A stretch of 64,000 nt of DNA from Candidatus Undinarchaeales archaeon (lineage in GTDB: Archaea; SpSt-1190; JASMDC01), in contig JASMDC010000013.1 in NCBI GenBank assembly GCA_030753015.1, forward strand, positions 25,216-89,215, written 5' to 3'. The position numbers and the translations under genes are program-made. A model generated the notes under the pieces. That model had not been told where the DNA came from. It searched no databases and saw only the letters and a list, made by a program, of their open reading frames with translations. Below are positions 42,889 to 51,989 of the stretch, in pieces; position 1 is the first letter of the stretch, and every line of letters starts with the position of its first letter.

Positions 42889-45582
42889 ATGGTGACCGTA
42901 CGACCTGTGATACTATCACTCGTGCTCGCCGCGCTCGTGCTGACGAGCGCGCAGGCGGGCTTCTTCGACAAGGCATGGGACAATGACTGCAGGAAGGCCA
43001 TCGGCACCGATCCCGCGGGCCTCGACGTTGACGTAGTGTGCTCCGGGTTCGTCGCCTACCTGAACGAGATGGGCCAGAAGCAGCCCGGCATCAACCTCAT
43101 CCTGCACCCGCGGACGATCGACTGCCTCAAGCTCGTGCGCGACGCGCGGACGGTCATTGCCAACGGCACCGTAGAGAGCGACGCGGACCTGGACGATCCC
43201 ATCGCCATCTGTCGGAACCTCATCGCACAGGAGCTCGCATGCGTGGAAGAGCGGAAGGCCGCGGGCAAGGAGACGCTCACCTGCTGGTTACTGACAGCAC
43301 ATGCAGGTAAGATACTCACGATGCATCCCGAGCACCTTTCAGAGACAACGAAGATCGGCGATGTCGTGAACCTCCAGCTCCACGAGGACTGCGTCACCAA
43401 CTCCCGCAAGCAGTTCGCTGACACCTTTGCCGATATCGGCGAGGAAGGACTGGAGGAGGAGTGTACCGAGTACGTTGACTTCATCGCAGGGGCGATCGAT
43501 GACTACGGCGTCGCCGCGCTCCCCCAGATACAGATACGGATCGCGCTCTGCTTCGCGTTCGTCAAGCAGAACACCAACGTCACCCACCCGATCATCTTCT
43601 GCAAGGACCTGCTCATCGAGGAGAAAGTGTGTGTGGACGAGAAGGTCGCCGCAGGGGTGGCGCAGCCGCTCAAGGAGTGCGACCTGGCCCATCTCCTCGT
43701 ACCGGCCATCAGGGCGAAGTGCATCAACGACGTGAAGAAGCATCTGCCCGCGGTAGCCGGACGTCTGGGCGATGAGGCCCTCGGCGAGGAGTGCGTCGGG
43801 TACCTTGGGTTCCTCGACCGCATCAAGAAGGACCACGGCCAAGCCGGCGTCAACTTCGTCCACTGGCAGATGGGCGAGTGCCTCAAGGGCATGGCTCGTG
43901 GCATCGAGGATAACAGCCTCACCATCGAGAATCCGATCAAGGTGTGCGAGCGCCTCATCTGGAAGGAGAAGGAGTGCGTGGACGAGTTCAAGAAGGCCGG
44001 TAAGAAGGACAAGGGTCTCTGCTTCTTCCTCGCGTCCCTGGCCGGCAAGACCATCATCAAGCATCCGGAGATACTTGAGGAGGAGGCCACCCTGGCCGAT
44101 GTGCTCGAGGTCGGGCTGGTGCACACCTGCGTCCATGACGTACGGAACAAGCTCCCCCGCACCTACGCTGACCTCGGCCCCGACGGCACGGTCACGCACT
44201 GCGTGGACTACGTGGCGTTCCTCACCGACACGGTCAAGACCTACGGTATCGGGTCCCTGCTCCTGGTCAAGCAGCGCATGGACGCCTGCTTCAGGTTCAT
44301 GGTGACCAAGACAGATGTGGACAATCCCGTGCTCGCGTGCAAGACCGCCATCATGCAGGAGCGCGAGTGCGTGGACAAGCTTGTGGCCGAGAACCACCCC
44401 GATCCCTTGGGTGCCTGCGACAAGCGTTTAGCGGCCGCGGCCGTCGCCATCGCCCTCGATCCAAGGCTGGCCAACCTCATCCCGCAGGGCATCGATCCGG
44501 GACGACAGCGTGCCGTGGACCGATTCATGAAACGTCATTCCTCGCTGGCCGACCTACTGGAGAAGCTCCCCGAGGACAAACGGGAGGTGTTCCTTTATCT
44601 GGACCGCGCCCGTCAGAAGAAGTTGCTGGAGAAGGGCATCGAGGACGCTGCCAAGCAACTTGCGAAGTTCCGTGTCAAGAAGGTCATCCGCCAAGAGCTG
44701 TTCCGCAAACGACTGGTGACGGCCGCGATACTGGAGCGGACCAGGAAAGCCTACCAGACAGCGCGAGGACGGTTCCAGAGCGCCCGTGTACGTCTCGCCA
44801 CGGCCAAGGCCGAGTTCGAGAGGTACAAGAGCCTGGAGAAGGAGTGCGTCGGGAAGGACACTCCCGAGTGCATCGAGGCGAGGGAGAAGGCCATCGAGCA
44901 CGGACGTGCGTTCCTCACGGCGCTGGCCGACAACGGCATCCAGCATCTGGAGAAGACCCGGAGCAAAGTAGAAGCTGCTGACGACCTGTCCGAGGAGGAC
45001 ACGGCCGACATCCTCGACGCCATCGACACCGAGGTCGCAGCGCTGGAGGCTGCCAAGGCCGCGGTCGCCGACGCTACCACCAAGGACGAGCTTAAGGAAG
45101 CCGGCCGCGAGATCGTCGCCATCGGTAGACGCGTCCATAAGAAGAGCGCCGTGTTCCTCCAGAGCATCGCTGCGGCCCACGTCCAGGACGTGCTCGCCCG
45201 TGCGGACGACCTGGAGCGGCGGCTGGACACCATTCTCGCCGATCTCGAGGAAACAGGCACCGACGTGTCATCCCTCGACCTGAAGGTGGAGACGTTCAGC
45301 CTACACGTGAGCACGGCCCGGGACAAGTTCGCGCTCGCCCAGCGCCACATCGAGGAAGCGCGAAGGCTGCGCAAGGACGAAGACCAGCTCGACGCCGCGC
45401 TCGAGAGCGCCAACAGCGGCAAGAAGCTCGTGAACGAGGCCAAGTCCGAGCTGCGATCTGCCGAGATCCTCCTCCGGGATATCGCCCGCGGCGTCAAGGC
45501 CGCCGGCGGTACCCTGAACATCGAGGTCCAGGAGGACACCGAGCAGATCGTCGTGGAGGAGATCGAGGAGGAGGTGGCCTAG
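42889..45582 (+). CDS. Secreted helical protein with four Cys repeats and coiled-coil region
   Basis: 897 residues. Signal peptide (LSLVLAALVLTSAQA). Residues about 25-530 hold four tandem repeats of 120-130 residues, each with six or so Cys and recurring phrases: a C..DVRKxLP start, E(E)CVxYVxFL, INFxxxxMxxCLK, NPIxxCxxLIxxExxCV. The rest (about 540-880) is Ala/Glu/Lys/Arg-rich and predicted helical or coiled-coil. No membrane helix near the C-terminus. The lipoprotein gene starts directly after its stop (TAGATG), so the two are coupled and may form an extracellular complex. Family unrecognised. Confidence 0.82.
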   Translation: MVTVRPVILSLVLAALVLTSAQAGFFDKAWDNDCRKAIGTDPAGLDVDVVCSGFVAYLNEMGQKQPGINLILHPRTIDCLKLVRDARTVIANGTVESDADLDDPIAICRNLIAQELACVEERKAAGKETLTCWLLTAHAGKILTMHPEHLSETTKIGDVVNLQLHEDCVTNSRKQFADTFADIGEEGLEEECTEYVDFIAGAIDDYGVAALPQIQIRIALCFAFVKQNTNVTHPIIFCKDLLIEEKVCVDEKVAAGVAQPLKECDLAHLLVPAIRAKCINDVKKHLPAVAGRLGDEALGEECVGYLGFLDRIKKDHGQAGVNFVHWQMGECLKGMARGIEDNSLTIENPIKVCERLIWKEKECVDEFKKAGKKDKGLCFFLASLAGKTIIKHPEILEEEATLADVLEVGLVHTCVHDVRNKLPRTYADLGPDGTVTHCVDYVAFLTDTVKTYGIGSLLLVKQRMDACFRFMVTKTDVDNPVLACKTAIMQERECVDKLVAENHPDPLGACDKRLAAAAVAIALDPRLANLIPQGIDPGRQRAVDRFMKRHSSLADLLEKLPEDKREVFLYLDRARQKKLLEKGIEDAAKQLAKFRVKKVIRQELFRKRLVTAAILERTRKAYQTARGRFQSARVRLATAKAEFERYKSLEKECVGKDTPECIEAREKAIEHGRAFLTALADNGIQHLEKTRSKVEAADDLSEEDTADILDAIDTEVAALEAAKAAVADATTKDELKEAGREIVAIGRRVHKKSAVFLQSIAAAHVQDVLARADDLERRLDTILADLEETGTDVSSLDLKVETFSLHVSTARDKFALAQRHIEEARRLRKDEDQLDAALESANSGKKLVNEAKSELRSAEILLRDIARGVKAAGGTLNIEVQEDTEQIVVEEIEEEVA

Positions 45583-46134
45583 ATGGACCGGGACCATCTC
45601 ATCACGGTGGTGCTCATCGTGCTCGTGCTGTTTGCAGCGGGATGCCAGAAGAAGGGCACTCCGCCCGGGAAGCAGCCCCCTAAGCCACCACCGGCCGCGC
45701 CCACGGAGGCACCTGTGGTGACCGAGGCGCCGGAAGCGACACCCGCACCCACAGCGACACCCGAGCCCACGAAAGCACCAGCACCGACCGAAGAGCCTGC
45801 ACCAACGGAAGCACCCACTGTGACACCTGAGCCGACGGAGGCACCGACACCCACCGAGGAGCCTACGCCGACCGAAGCACCCACAGTGACACCTGAGCCA
45901 ACGGAGGCGCCGGCACCCACCGAGGAGCCTGCACCGACAGAAGCACCCGTTGCGACGCCTGCGCCGACCGAGGCACCTACTGCGACACCTGAGCCCACGC
46001 CCGTGCCCGAGGACAACGAGCTGGCCGGCCAGATGGAGCTCGGTGACGACGAGCTCGACCAAGAGGAGAGCGACCAAGTAGCGCTCGGGGAGAGCGTGGA
46101 CGAGGCTGAGGACCTGATCGGCGACTGGGAGTAG
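45583..46134 (+). CDS. Lipoprotein with Thr-Pro-Glu-Ala spacer repeats
   Basis: 183 residues. Lipobox LFAAGC with Cys21 as the modified residue. Residues about 45-145 are a degenerate repeat of 22 residues (PEPTEAPTPTEEPTPTEAPT-type), a rigid extended spacer likely to be glycosylated, encoded by 66-bp DNA repeats at about 45765-46000. The C-terminal 35 residues are strongly acidic. Starts directly after the stop of the secreted Cys-repeat protein; it may tether that protein to the membrane. Confidence 0.85.
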   Translation: MDRDHLITVVLIVLVLFAAGCQKKGTPPGKQPPKPPPAAPTEAPVVTEAPEATPAPTATPEPTKAPAPTEEPAPTEAPTVTPEPTEAPTPTEEPTPTEAPTVTPEPTEAPAPTEEPAPTEAPVATPAPTEAPTATPEPTPVPEDNELAGQMELGDDELDQEESDQVALGESVDEAEDLIGDWE

Positions 46135-46188
46135 TTTTCGGCGGTCATCGGTCATGTGTGAATGGCTCTAGGGCACGATCCGCCCGTT

Positions 46189-46212
46189 CTTTTCCGGTCC
46201 AGTCCGGAAAAG
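46189..46212. promoter_or_regulatory. Palindrome before the coiled-coil gene
   Basis: CTTTTCCGG-TCCAGT-CCGGAAAAG, a perfect 9-bp inverted repeat, directly abutting the TATA-like CATTAAATAC (46214-46223). Position suggests an operator for the gene at 46269; a role as terminator hairpin of the lipoprotein gene is the alternative. Confidence 0.55.
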
Positions 46213-46268
46213 GCATTAAATACTCCAATAGTCTGTCACACCGTTACACACGGGAAAGAGGGATCCAC

Positions 46269-47087
46269 ATGATCGATATTGAAGCTAATCCTGACCTAGA
46301 ACGGGTTGTCGATGCTTACACCGACCTGAAGATGAAGGAATCCTACGGGGCCGTCGTCGAGCTCTTCGGCAAGGACGCCGCTGACGTCACATCCGGTGAG
46401 ATCTACGATATCGCCGGCAACTACGACTCCGCTGAGTCAAGGACCGAGCGTTCGCTCAAGGCCATGATCCGCAACGACGCCGACACCATGCTCGGCCGTG
46501 CCTGGAAGCACTTCGTCGGCTACATCCACCTCTCCAAGGAGGAGCGCGAGATGAAGGGCGTTCTCAACGAGACCGTCGATCGGAAGTACGGCGATGTCGA
46601 GGACCGCCTCGGCGGCACCATCGAGAAGCGGTACGGTTTCGTCACTGACGGGATCGAGTCCGGCGAGAAGCTCTACGACGAGCTCACGGACCGGCTCTGC
46701 GCCACGAAGAAGGAGTTCAAGGAGGTCAAGGGCCACATCAGGACGACCGCCAAGGAACTGTACGGGCTTGAGCACGACCTCAACCTCTACAGCAGCGCCC
46801 GAAACAAGTACGAGCGCACAAGAGACCCCAAGGACAGCGAGGGCTACAAGGCCATCCTTCACGACATCCATCGGACCGAGGGCGCCATCAAGGACACCTT
46901 CGCCGAGCTGGGCGGGTACAAGGCCAAGCGCGACGATCTGAAGGGCACCATCAAGGAGGTCAAGAAGGAGCGCAGCGATACCTTCGACGAGCTTGTGACC
47001 TGGCGTCACGAGTCCAACGACCTCCAGCTCATTTACTTCTTCCGGTACAACCGCGACGTCGGCGCCGAGGAGAAGCCCGAGCAGTAG
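46269..47087 (+). CDS. Helical coiled-coil protein, 272 aa, unknown
   Basis: Start at ATG 46269, preceded by GAGGGAT as a ribosome site and by the TATA at about 46214-46223; the upstream extension to 46158 crosses the promoter. No signal peptide or membrane helix. Nearly all helical with long heptad-like stretches (AKELYGLEHDLNLYSSARNK, DDLKGTIKEVKKERSDTFDE). Cytoplasmic. Unlike most genes here, it has a leader with a Shine-Dalgarno sequence. Not recognised. Confidence 0.75.
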   Translation: MIDIEANPDLERVVDAYTDLKMKESYGAVVELFGKDAADVTSGEIYDIAGNYDSAESRTERSLKAMIRNDADTMLGRAWKHFVGYIHLSKEEREMKGVLNETVDRKYGDVEDRLGGTIEKRYGFVTDGIESGEKLYDELTDRLCATKKEFKEVKGHIRTTAKELYGLEHDLNLYSSARNKYERTRDPKDSEGYKAILHDIHRTEGAIKDTFAELGGYKAKRDDLKGTIKEVKKERSDTFDELVTWRHESNDLQLIYFFRYNRDVGAEEKPEQ

Positions 47088-47159
47088 TAACGTATAGGAT
47101 ATGTGATTGGGGCCCCGATAGTCCGGGACCCCTTCCCTCTACTTCTCCGAGTACCTGTC

Positions 47160-48911
47160 CTACATCGAGACCGGTTCGTCCTCGGTGACGACCTCAGCTT
47201 TCTTCAGCTGGTCGATGAGGTGGCCTTTCACGTCGCGAGCCGTGAGCACGCCTGGAGAGGGCACGTCCGCGCTGAAGGTGCGCAGGATGCCGCTGGCTGC
47301 CTCGAACGATATCTTGAGCGAGGCCTCGTGGTCGAGTATCTCCTCCTTCCAGGATACACGCTTGAGCTGCGTGTTCGCGTCGGCGGTCTCTTCCGAGACG
47401 AGCACTTCCTTGGTCGCCAGATAGGCGTTCAGCCGGTCAGTGTCCACCTTATGGTCGAACCGAAGGGTGATCCGCAGGTCCTTCTCCGATGCTGCCTGGA
47501 GCTGGTCCATGATATAGTAGAGCAGCCACCCGATCGCACCCCAGACCATCAGGATGATGAGGAACCAGAGCGAGGAGTGCTCGCCCGCCCATATCGCGAG
47601 GGGCTGATTGACGTATTCGCCCGAGAAGGTGTTGACGATATCGAAGGAGATGGATCCGGCCAGGATTATCTCGAGCACCTCGACAGCCGAACCCGTCCGA
47701 TCCGACGCTCGCGTCATCTCCTGCATCTCGGCGATGTTCTCCTGCAGGGCCTCGTTCACCTTCTTCATCTGCTTCTCTGCGATGGTCCCGGCGATGTCGC
47801 GTAGTCCCGAGATCTCGTTCTGGAGCCCGGAGATGCCCATCTTGATGTCGGTGATGATCTCGCCGCGGGTGTGGGCCTGCTTATCGATCTCCAGCGCCTC
47901 CACGAGGTTCGCGCAGCACTCGTCATCCGCGATCTTCGTGCGCAGTGCGTTCCACTCACGACGGATGTAAGCCGTCGAGTGTGACATGTACTTGGTGATC
48001 TCTTCCAGGAGCACGATTGTTCCCGAGATCTTTGAGAGCATCTCCTGGATGTGCGAGATGCCCTCGGTATCCGACTCGGACACGGCAAGTATCTTCTCCC
48101 GCGTCTCACGGATCTGGTCCCAGAGGATCCACATCCTGGTGGATACGTTCCGCTGGAGTATCTGGAGCGAGTAGAGGAAGGCCGCCACGGACACGATCTC
48201 CTCGTACTTGGAGGCGTCAGGGCTGACCAGTATGATGCCGTGGGAGCCGACGAACACCTTCTCCTTGGGCGAGAGGGTGACCACCCGGTGCACCGCCTCC
48301 AGCACCTGGTTGAGCTCGTTCTCGTGCTGCTCCTTGTCCAGGTACTTATCGTCGTCGTCGAAGTGCGGTGTGATCTCGTCGCCGATGATGACGGTGAACT
48401 TGTCCCGCTCCTTCGAATCATCGAAGAACACAACGTCGAGCAGGCGCTTCTGGAACACTGAAAGGAGAGTGTCCACCATCACGGACGAGTCGAGCACGAC
48501 ATCGGAGATGACCCGGGACATCTTGTCCAAGGACTGGACCTCCTTTCGTCCGTCGATATCCTTGAGCGCCAAGCCGTAGATGACACGGCCCGAGAAGTCT
48601 ATGTTGACCCCGAACCGCTCGATCTGGACGACGTCCTCGGGATAGAACACCTGTGCGTCGAAGCATACGAACCGCGAGACGTCGTAGTCCCTGATCTTGA
48701 CCTCGGTGAAGATGGGATTGGTGGTGAAGGTAGCCGTGTTGGGCGTTGTGTCGATGCGTGATGTGAAGAGGTTGGACTTGATGCGCTTGGTGGTCTCCAG
48801 ATCATCGTTGATCGTCATGATCTGGTTCTTGTTGAATGGGATCCACTCACAGATCATGATCCGGGGATTCTTGAGGAAGACGATCTCCTCGAGCTCGTCC
48901 TTAATCTCCAT
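47160..48911 (-). CDS. 583-aa protein with C-terminal membrane helices, unknown
   Basis: Start at ATG 48911, overlapping the end of the upstream zinc-ribbon gene by 11 bases; the longer frame is antisense-like Ser/Arg-rich noise. The N-terminal about 230 residues look like an alpha/beta cytosolic domain (RFVCFDAQVFYPEDVVQIER), followed by HGIILVSPDASKYEEIVSVA, a long helical/coiled-coil region, and two hydrophobic segments, the second being SLWFLIILMVWGAIGWLLYY near 470-490. A soluble domain of about 90 residues follows. No known catalytic motif. Works with the ribbon protein, by overlap. Confidence 0.78.
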   Translation of the reverse strand: MEIKDELEEIVFLKNPRIMICEWIPFNKNQIMTINDDLETTKRIKSNLFTSRIDTTPNTATFTTNPIFTEVKIRDYDVSRFVCFDAQVFYPEDVVQIERFGVNIDFSGRVIYGLALKDIDGRKEVQSLDKMSRVISDVVLDSSVMVDTLLSVFQKRLLDVVFFDDSKERDKFTVIIGDEITPHFDDDDKYLDKEQHENELNQVLEAVHRVVTLSPKEKVFVGSHGIILVSPDASKYEEIVSVAAFLYSLQILQRNVSTRMWILWDQIRETREKILAVSESDTEGISHIQEMLSKISGTIVLLEEITKYMSHSTAYIRREWNALRTKIADDECCANLVEALEIDKQAHTRGEIITDIKMGISGLQNEISGLRDIAGTIAEKQMKKVNEALQENIAEMQEMTRASDRTGSAVEVLEIILAGSISFDIVNTFSGEYVNQPLAIWAGEHSSLWFLIILMVWGAIGWLLYYIMDQLQAASEKDLRITLRFDHKVDTDRLNAYLATKEVLVSEETADANTQLKRVSWKEEILDHEASLKISFEAASGILRTFSADVPSPGVLTARDVKGHLIDQLKKAEVVTEDEPVSM

Positions 48912-49467
48912 GGCGGACCACCTCCTCCAGCAGCGCGATGCGGGGCATGAACGGCTCTGTGATGTAGGGTACGTCCTCGATGCCCAGCAGGTCGATGGGG
49001 GTCTTCTTGTTGCACGACTTGCAGAAGAAGTAGGCCTCAGTCGCCTCCACGAACACATCACGGGTCTTCTTGCATTTCGGGCAGATGATCAGCTCCTCCA
49101 CGGCGTCCTGGTCGTCCTCGGTTATGGCCTCGACGGCCTCCAGTCCCTTTTCGCTGAGACGGTAGGCATTGATGTGGGTGTGCTCCGAGGTGGAGAGACG
49201 GAGCTTGTCCACGAAACCGATCTCCCGCAGGTCGTTGATATCGTCCTCTCCCTCTTGAGTGACGTTGATGAACTTACGCCGTCCGTGGAAGAGCACCGAC
49301 TGTGGAGCGTAGTCCCAGTCGAAGATACCATGGATGATGCCCTGGTAGAGCAACGCCTTGAGCGGCAGGTCCTTGACCCAGACTACCTCGTCCTCGCTGT
49401 CGGTGCGGGTGAGGAGATGTATGAGATAGAGCAGGCGTCCCTGCTCGCGGGTGAGCTTTACCCCCAT
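48901..49467 (-). CDS. Winged-helix plus zinc-ribbon protein, 188 aa
   Basis: ATG 49467 selected because TTTTTAA at 49491-49497 fits a leaderless start there. Residues about 1-130 resemble a winged-helix region ending INAYRLSEKGLEAVEAI, a phrase common in archaeal HTH proteins. A C4 zinc ribbon follows (CPKCKKTRDVF then CKSC). Overlaps the start of the downstream 583-aa membrane-protein gene by 11 bases. Probably a DNA- or protein-binding partner of that protein. Confidence 0.78.
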   Translation of the reverse strand: MGVKLTREQGRLLYLIHLLTRTDSEDEVVWVKDLPLKALLYQGIIHGIFDWDYAPQSVLFHGRRKFINVTQEGEDDINDLREIGFVDKLRLSTSEHTHINAYRLSEKGLEAVEAITEDDQDAVEELIICPKCKKTRDVFVEATEAYFFCKSCNKKTPIDLLGIEDVPYITEPFMPRIALLEEVVRHGD

Positions 49468-49526
49468 ACCACCATCCATCGGGGAGAGCTTTAAAAATTG
49501 CACGGACGGGTCGTGTGGACGTGCTC

Positions 49527-50174
49527 CTAGGTCGGGGCGGTGGGTGCCGCACCATCGCCCGGACATCCTTCTACGAGCCACCGTATGACAGGCTCGCTCA
49601 CCTTTGATCTATCGACCCCGAGCGCGGCCATGATCCCCTCGAAGGGGATATGGTTGCACCTGACCATCGCACGGAGGAGCCAGACGAGCTCGGTGGTCGT
49701 CATGTCAGGTGGCTGTTCGGGGGAAGTGTGCGCAGGACGCTCGCTGTACCGTGTCCCTTCCTGCTCGCGCTTCCGGCGCGGATCAGCGCTGAAGTAGACA
49801 GAGCAGCCCTGTAGCCTGGTACGGACGAGCTGATCCTTCCTGACGCACTCGAGGAGGTGGTGGTGGACGTTGGGGTGGGAGAGGAGGCGCCCCAGCTCAT
49901 AGGCGGTCAGGCCCTGTTCGCTCCCGTCGACAAGGGCGCGGATGGTGGGCCCGAGGTTCTTCCACGCAGAGAACCGGGCGCCTTGGTACTCCCAGAGGCC
50001 GTTCTCGTCGAAATCGGGGGTGGTCGGGGACGTGAGCATCTCACCGTTCATATTGTAGCTGGTGAGGTAGCCGGTGTCCTTGAGCTTCCTGAAGATGGTC
50101 CGCGTCGAGCAACTGAAGTGTCGAGCAAGTCCCTTGGCGCTGATGACCTTGTACGCGTCGAGAACGAGGACCAC
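49527..50174 (-). CDS. Double helix-turn-helix regulator, 215 aa
   Basis: GTG start 50174. N-terminal HTH (SAKGLARHFSCSTRTIFRKL), a central beta segment (LWEYQGARFSAWKNLGPTIR), a second winged-helix region (LTAYELGRLLSHPNVHHHLL) ending in a wing (CSVYFSADPRRKREQ), and a C-terminal helical region. DNA-binding is well supported, target unknown. It is divergent from the AAA ATPase gene across 586 bp containing the 96-bp repeats and two palindromes, so it is a candidate binder of either. Confidence 0.8.
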   Translation of the reverse strand: MVLVLDAYKVISAKGLARHFSCSTRTIFRKLKDTGYLTSYNMNGEMLTSPTTPDFDENGLWEYQGARFSAWKNLGPTIRALVDGSEQGLTAYELGRLLSHPNVHHHLLECVRKDQLVRTRLQGCSVYFSADPRRKREQEGTRYSERPAHTSPEQPPDMTTTELVWLLRAMVRCNHIPFEGIMAALGVDRSKVSEPVIRWLVEGCPGDGAAPTAPT

Positions 50175-50340
50175 GGATAATTGATCGGTCTTTTCTTCGA
50201 AGATATGTCATAGTATGCGATCCTTGATTAAATCATTCCAGTACTACCAGCGGTAGTAACTATCAGATCGATAACGGACGGCAAGAGACCTGGGATAGAC
50301 ATAATGGGCCGTGCACAGAGGGAGGGATTGGTGAGTCGAC
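50175..50340. other. Non-coding stretch before the repeat array
   Basis: No gene or clear motif seen apart from weak AT-rich sequence (about 50205-50235) that may hold the promoter of the minus-strand HTH gene. With the array and operators, the whole interval 50175-50760 lacks genes. Confidence 0.5.
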
Positions 50341-50600
50341 GTGTCAACGTAAGCGATGCATGTGATTGATACCGAGGTGTGTATTGATTACCATGACACG
50401 ACATGGTAGCCCCTACAGTCGCAAGCGGGGTGTCAGCATGTCAACGTAAGCGAGGATGATAAGGAAGAGAGGGAGTGCATTGATTACCATGACACGACAT
50501 GGTCGCCCCTACAGTCGCAAGCGGGGCATCAGCATGTCAACGTAAGCGAGGATGATATGGGGGAGTAAGAGTACGTTGATTACCTTGACACAGAACGGGC
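50341..50600. repeat. 96-bp tandem repeat array, non-coding
   Basis: Two complete units start with TTGATTACC at 50384 and 50480, a partial third starts at 50576, and the tail of an earlier unit (GTCAACGTAAGCGA) lies at 50343. Spacing is 96-97 bp. About 75 bp per unit are conserved, about 20 bp vary. Each complete unit contains the inverted repeat ACCATG-ACACGA-CATGGT and the pair CCCC/GGGG around TACAGTCGCAAGC. No reading frame spans it, and the unit is too long for a CRISPR repeat. Could be iterons, a tandem small-RNA locus or a regulator-binding array. Confidence 0.85.
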
Positions 50601-50674
50601 GCTTTGTTACGAAAAGCCTACATACCAGCGAGGTCTAGCTCACAGCCTCACCAGGAGTCGTTCTTTATATGTCG

Positions 50675-50737
50675 TTTCCGTTATAAACGGAAATATCGGG
50701 CATTAAATTTCCGTTATGAACGGAAACCTATATAAAC
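50675..50737 (+). promoter_or_regulatory. Twin palindromic operators and TATA box of the AAA ATPase gene
   Basis: TTTCCGTT-ATA-AACGGAAA (50675-50693) and TTTCCGTT-ATG-AACGGAAA (50708-50726) are two perfect 8-bp inverted repeats with identical arms, centres 33 bp apart (about three helical turns). The second abuts TATATAAA (50730-50737), which lies about 27 nt before ATG 50761, giving a leaderless transcript. Side-by-side sites on one DNA face suggest cooperative repressor binding over the factor-B element and TATA box. Confidence 0.85.
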
Positions 50738-50760
50738 TAGAGATCCCTACTACCTAGTCG

Positions 50761-51915
50761 ATGGAGTTAGAGGAGATACTCCACTACTTCAATCCCTGGT
50801 GGGAGGGAGAGACCGGCTTCCCGGGCATACTGCGGGACGCGTACCTCGACCGGCTCGGGGGGGAGCTCAAGGGCGACAGGCTCACCCTCGTGACCGGACT
50901 GCGACGCGTGGGCAAGACCACCCTCATGAAGCAGCTCATCCACACGCTGCAGGAGGAGGTCGATGCGAACCGTATCCTATTCATCTCCCTCGAGCATTTC
51001 GGCCTTCGTGATGAGCGGGTCTACGACATCATCGATGTGTTCCGCAAGATACACTCCCTCCCTCGAAAGGAGCGGATCTACGTGTTCCTTGATGAGATCA
51101 CCTACAAGGACGACGTGGCACGGGACCTCAAGATAGTCCACGACAACGAGAACGTGAAGCTGGTTGCAAGCTCGTCCTCAGCCACAGGCCTGCACGACGA
51201 GAAGGCTTACCTCACTGGGAGGAACCGGGTGATACGGATCGATCCTCTGGACTTCAGGGAGTACCTGACGTTCACAGGAAAGAAGGCAAGTGGTTCGGAG
51301 CGATATCTCCTTGAATCGTACTTCGAGGAGTACATGGAGTACGGGGGCATGCCAGAGTACGTGCTGACCAGGGATCCGGCGCTCATCCTTGAGCTGGTCT
51401 CTGACATCATCGAGAAGGACGTCATCGCGCGGCACGACGTCAAGGACCGAAGGACGATCGACGACCTCTTCCTCCTGCTGTGCGAACGGACGGGGAAGCA
51501 GCTCACCTACAACCGGCTGGCGCGGATACTGGATGTGAAGCCCGACACCGTGAAGAGGTACATCTCCCTCCTTGAGGAGAACCATCTGTTCTCCGTCCTA
51601 CCGCGTCATTCGAAGAGGTTGAACGAGAGGATCCGCTCACCCAAGAAGGTCTACATCGGCGACGTTGGGATTAGGAACGTGCACACCGGCTTCAGGGACA
51701 AGGGCGCGATCTACGAGAACCTCGTGTTCCTCAGGATGCGCGACGCCGTCCTCGGCTACCTGTACAGGGACGGGACCGAGATCGACTTCGTGACCGACGA
51801 GACGCTGGTAGAGGCGAAGTACAGACACGACCTCCCGGAGAGGCAGGAGGCGCTCATGCGCAAGCAGAGGGGGCGGAAGAGCGTCGTCGCTCGTGGCCAC
51901 GACTTCTTCCTGTGA
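50761..51915 (+). CDS. AAA_14/DUF4143-type archaeal ATPase
   Basis: 384 residues, full family length. Walker A GLRRVGKTT (46-54), Walker B IYVFLDE (Asp111, Glu112), sensor-like KLVASSSSATGL, then a winged-helix segment (YNRLARILDVKPDTVKRYIS) and a C-terminal PD-(D/E)xK-like motif (GTEIDFV...LVEAKYR). Members of this large prokaryotic family have no settled function; their frequent presence as variable islands suggests roles linked to mobile DNA or defence. The gene stands alone with two operators and a repeat array upstream. Confidence 0.9.
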   Translation: MELEEILHYFNPWWEGETGFPGILRDAYLDRLGGELKGDRLTLVTGLRRVGKTTLMKQLIHTLQEEVDANRILFISLEHFGLRDERVYDIIDVFRKIHSLPRKERIYVFLDEITYKDDVARDLKIVHDNENVKLVASSSSATGLHDEKAYLTGRNRVIRIDPLDFREYLTFTGKKASGSERYLLESYFEEYMEYGGMPEYVLTRDPALILELVSDIIEKDVIARHDVKDRRTIDDLFLLLCERTGKQLTYNRLARILDVKPDTVKRYISLLEENHLFSVLPRHSKRLNERIRSPKKVYIGDVGIRNVHTGFRDKGAIYENLVFLRMRDAVLGYLYRDGTEIDFVTDETLVEAKYRHDLPERQEALMRKQRGRKSVVARGHDFFL

Positions 51916-51989
51916 GCTAGAATACTGTCTTGGAAGATGCTATCTCCCTATTAACTTGGGATTCCCTGTCGTCTCCCATGCCCGAGAAA

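Noticed and set aside
45765-46000. Direct repeats that might be a CRISPR or minisatellite
   Set aside because: They encode an in-frame Thr-Pro-Glu-Ala spacer in a lipoprotein.
50341-50600. CRISPR array
   Set aside because: The conserved unit is about 75 bp with a 20-bp variable part and a 96-bp period, the reverse of repeat/spacer proportions, and no cas gene is present.
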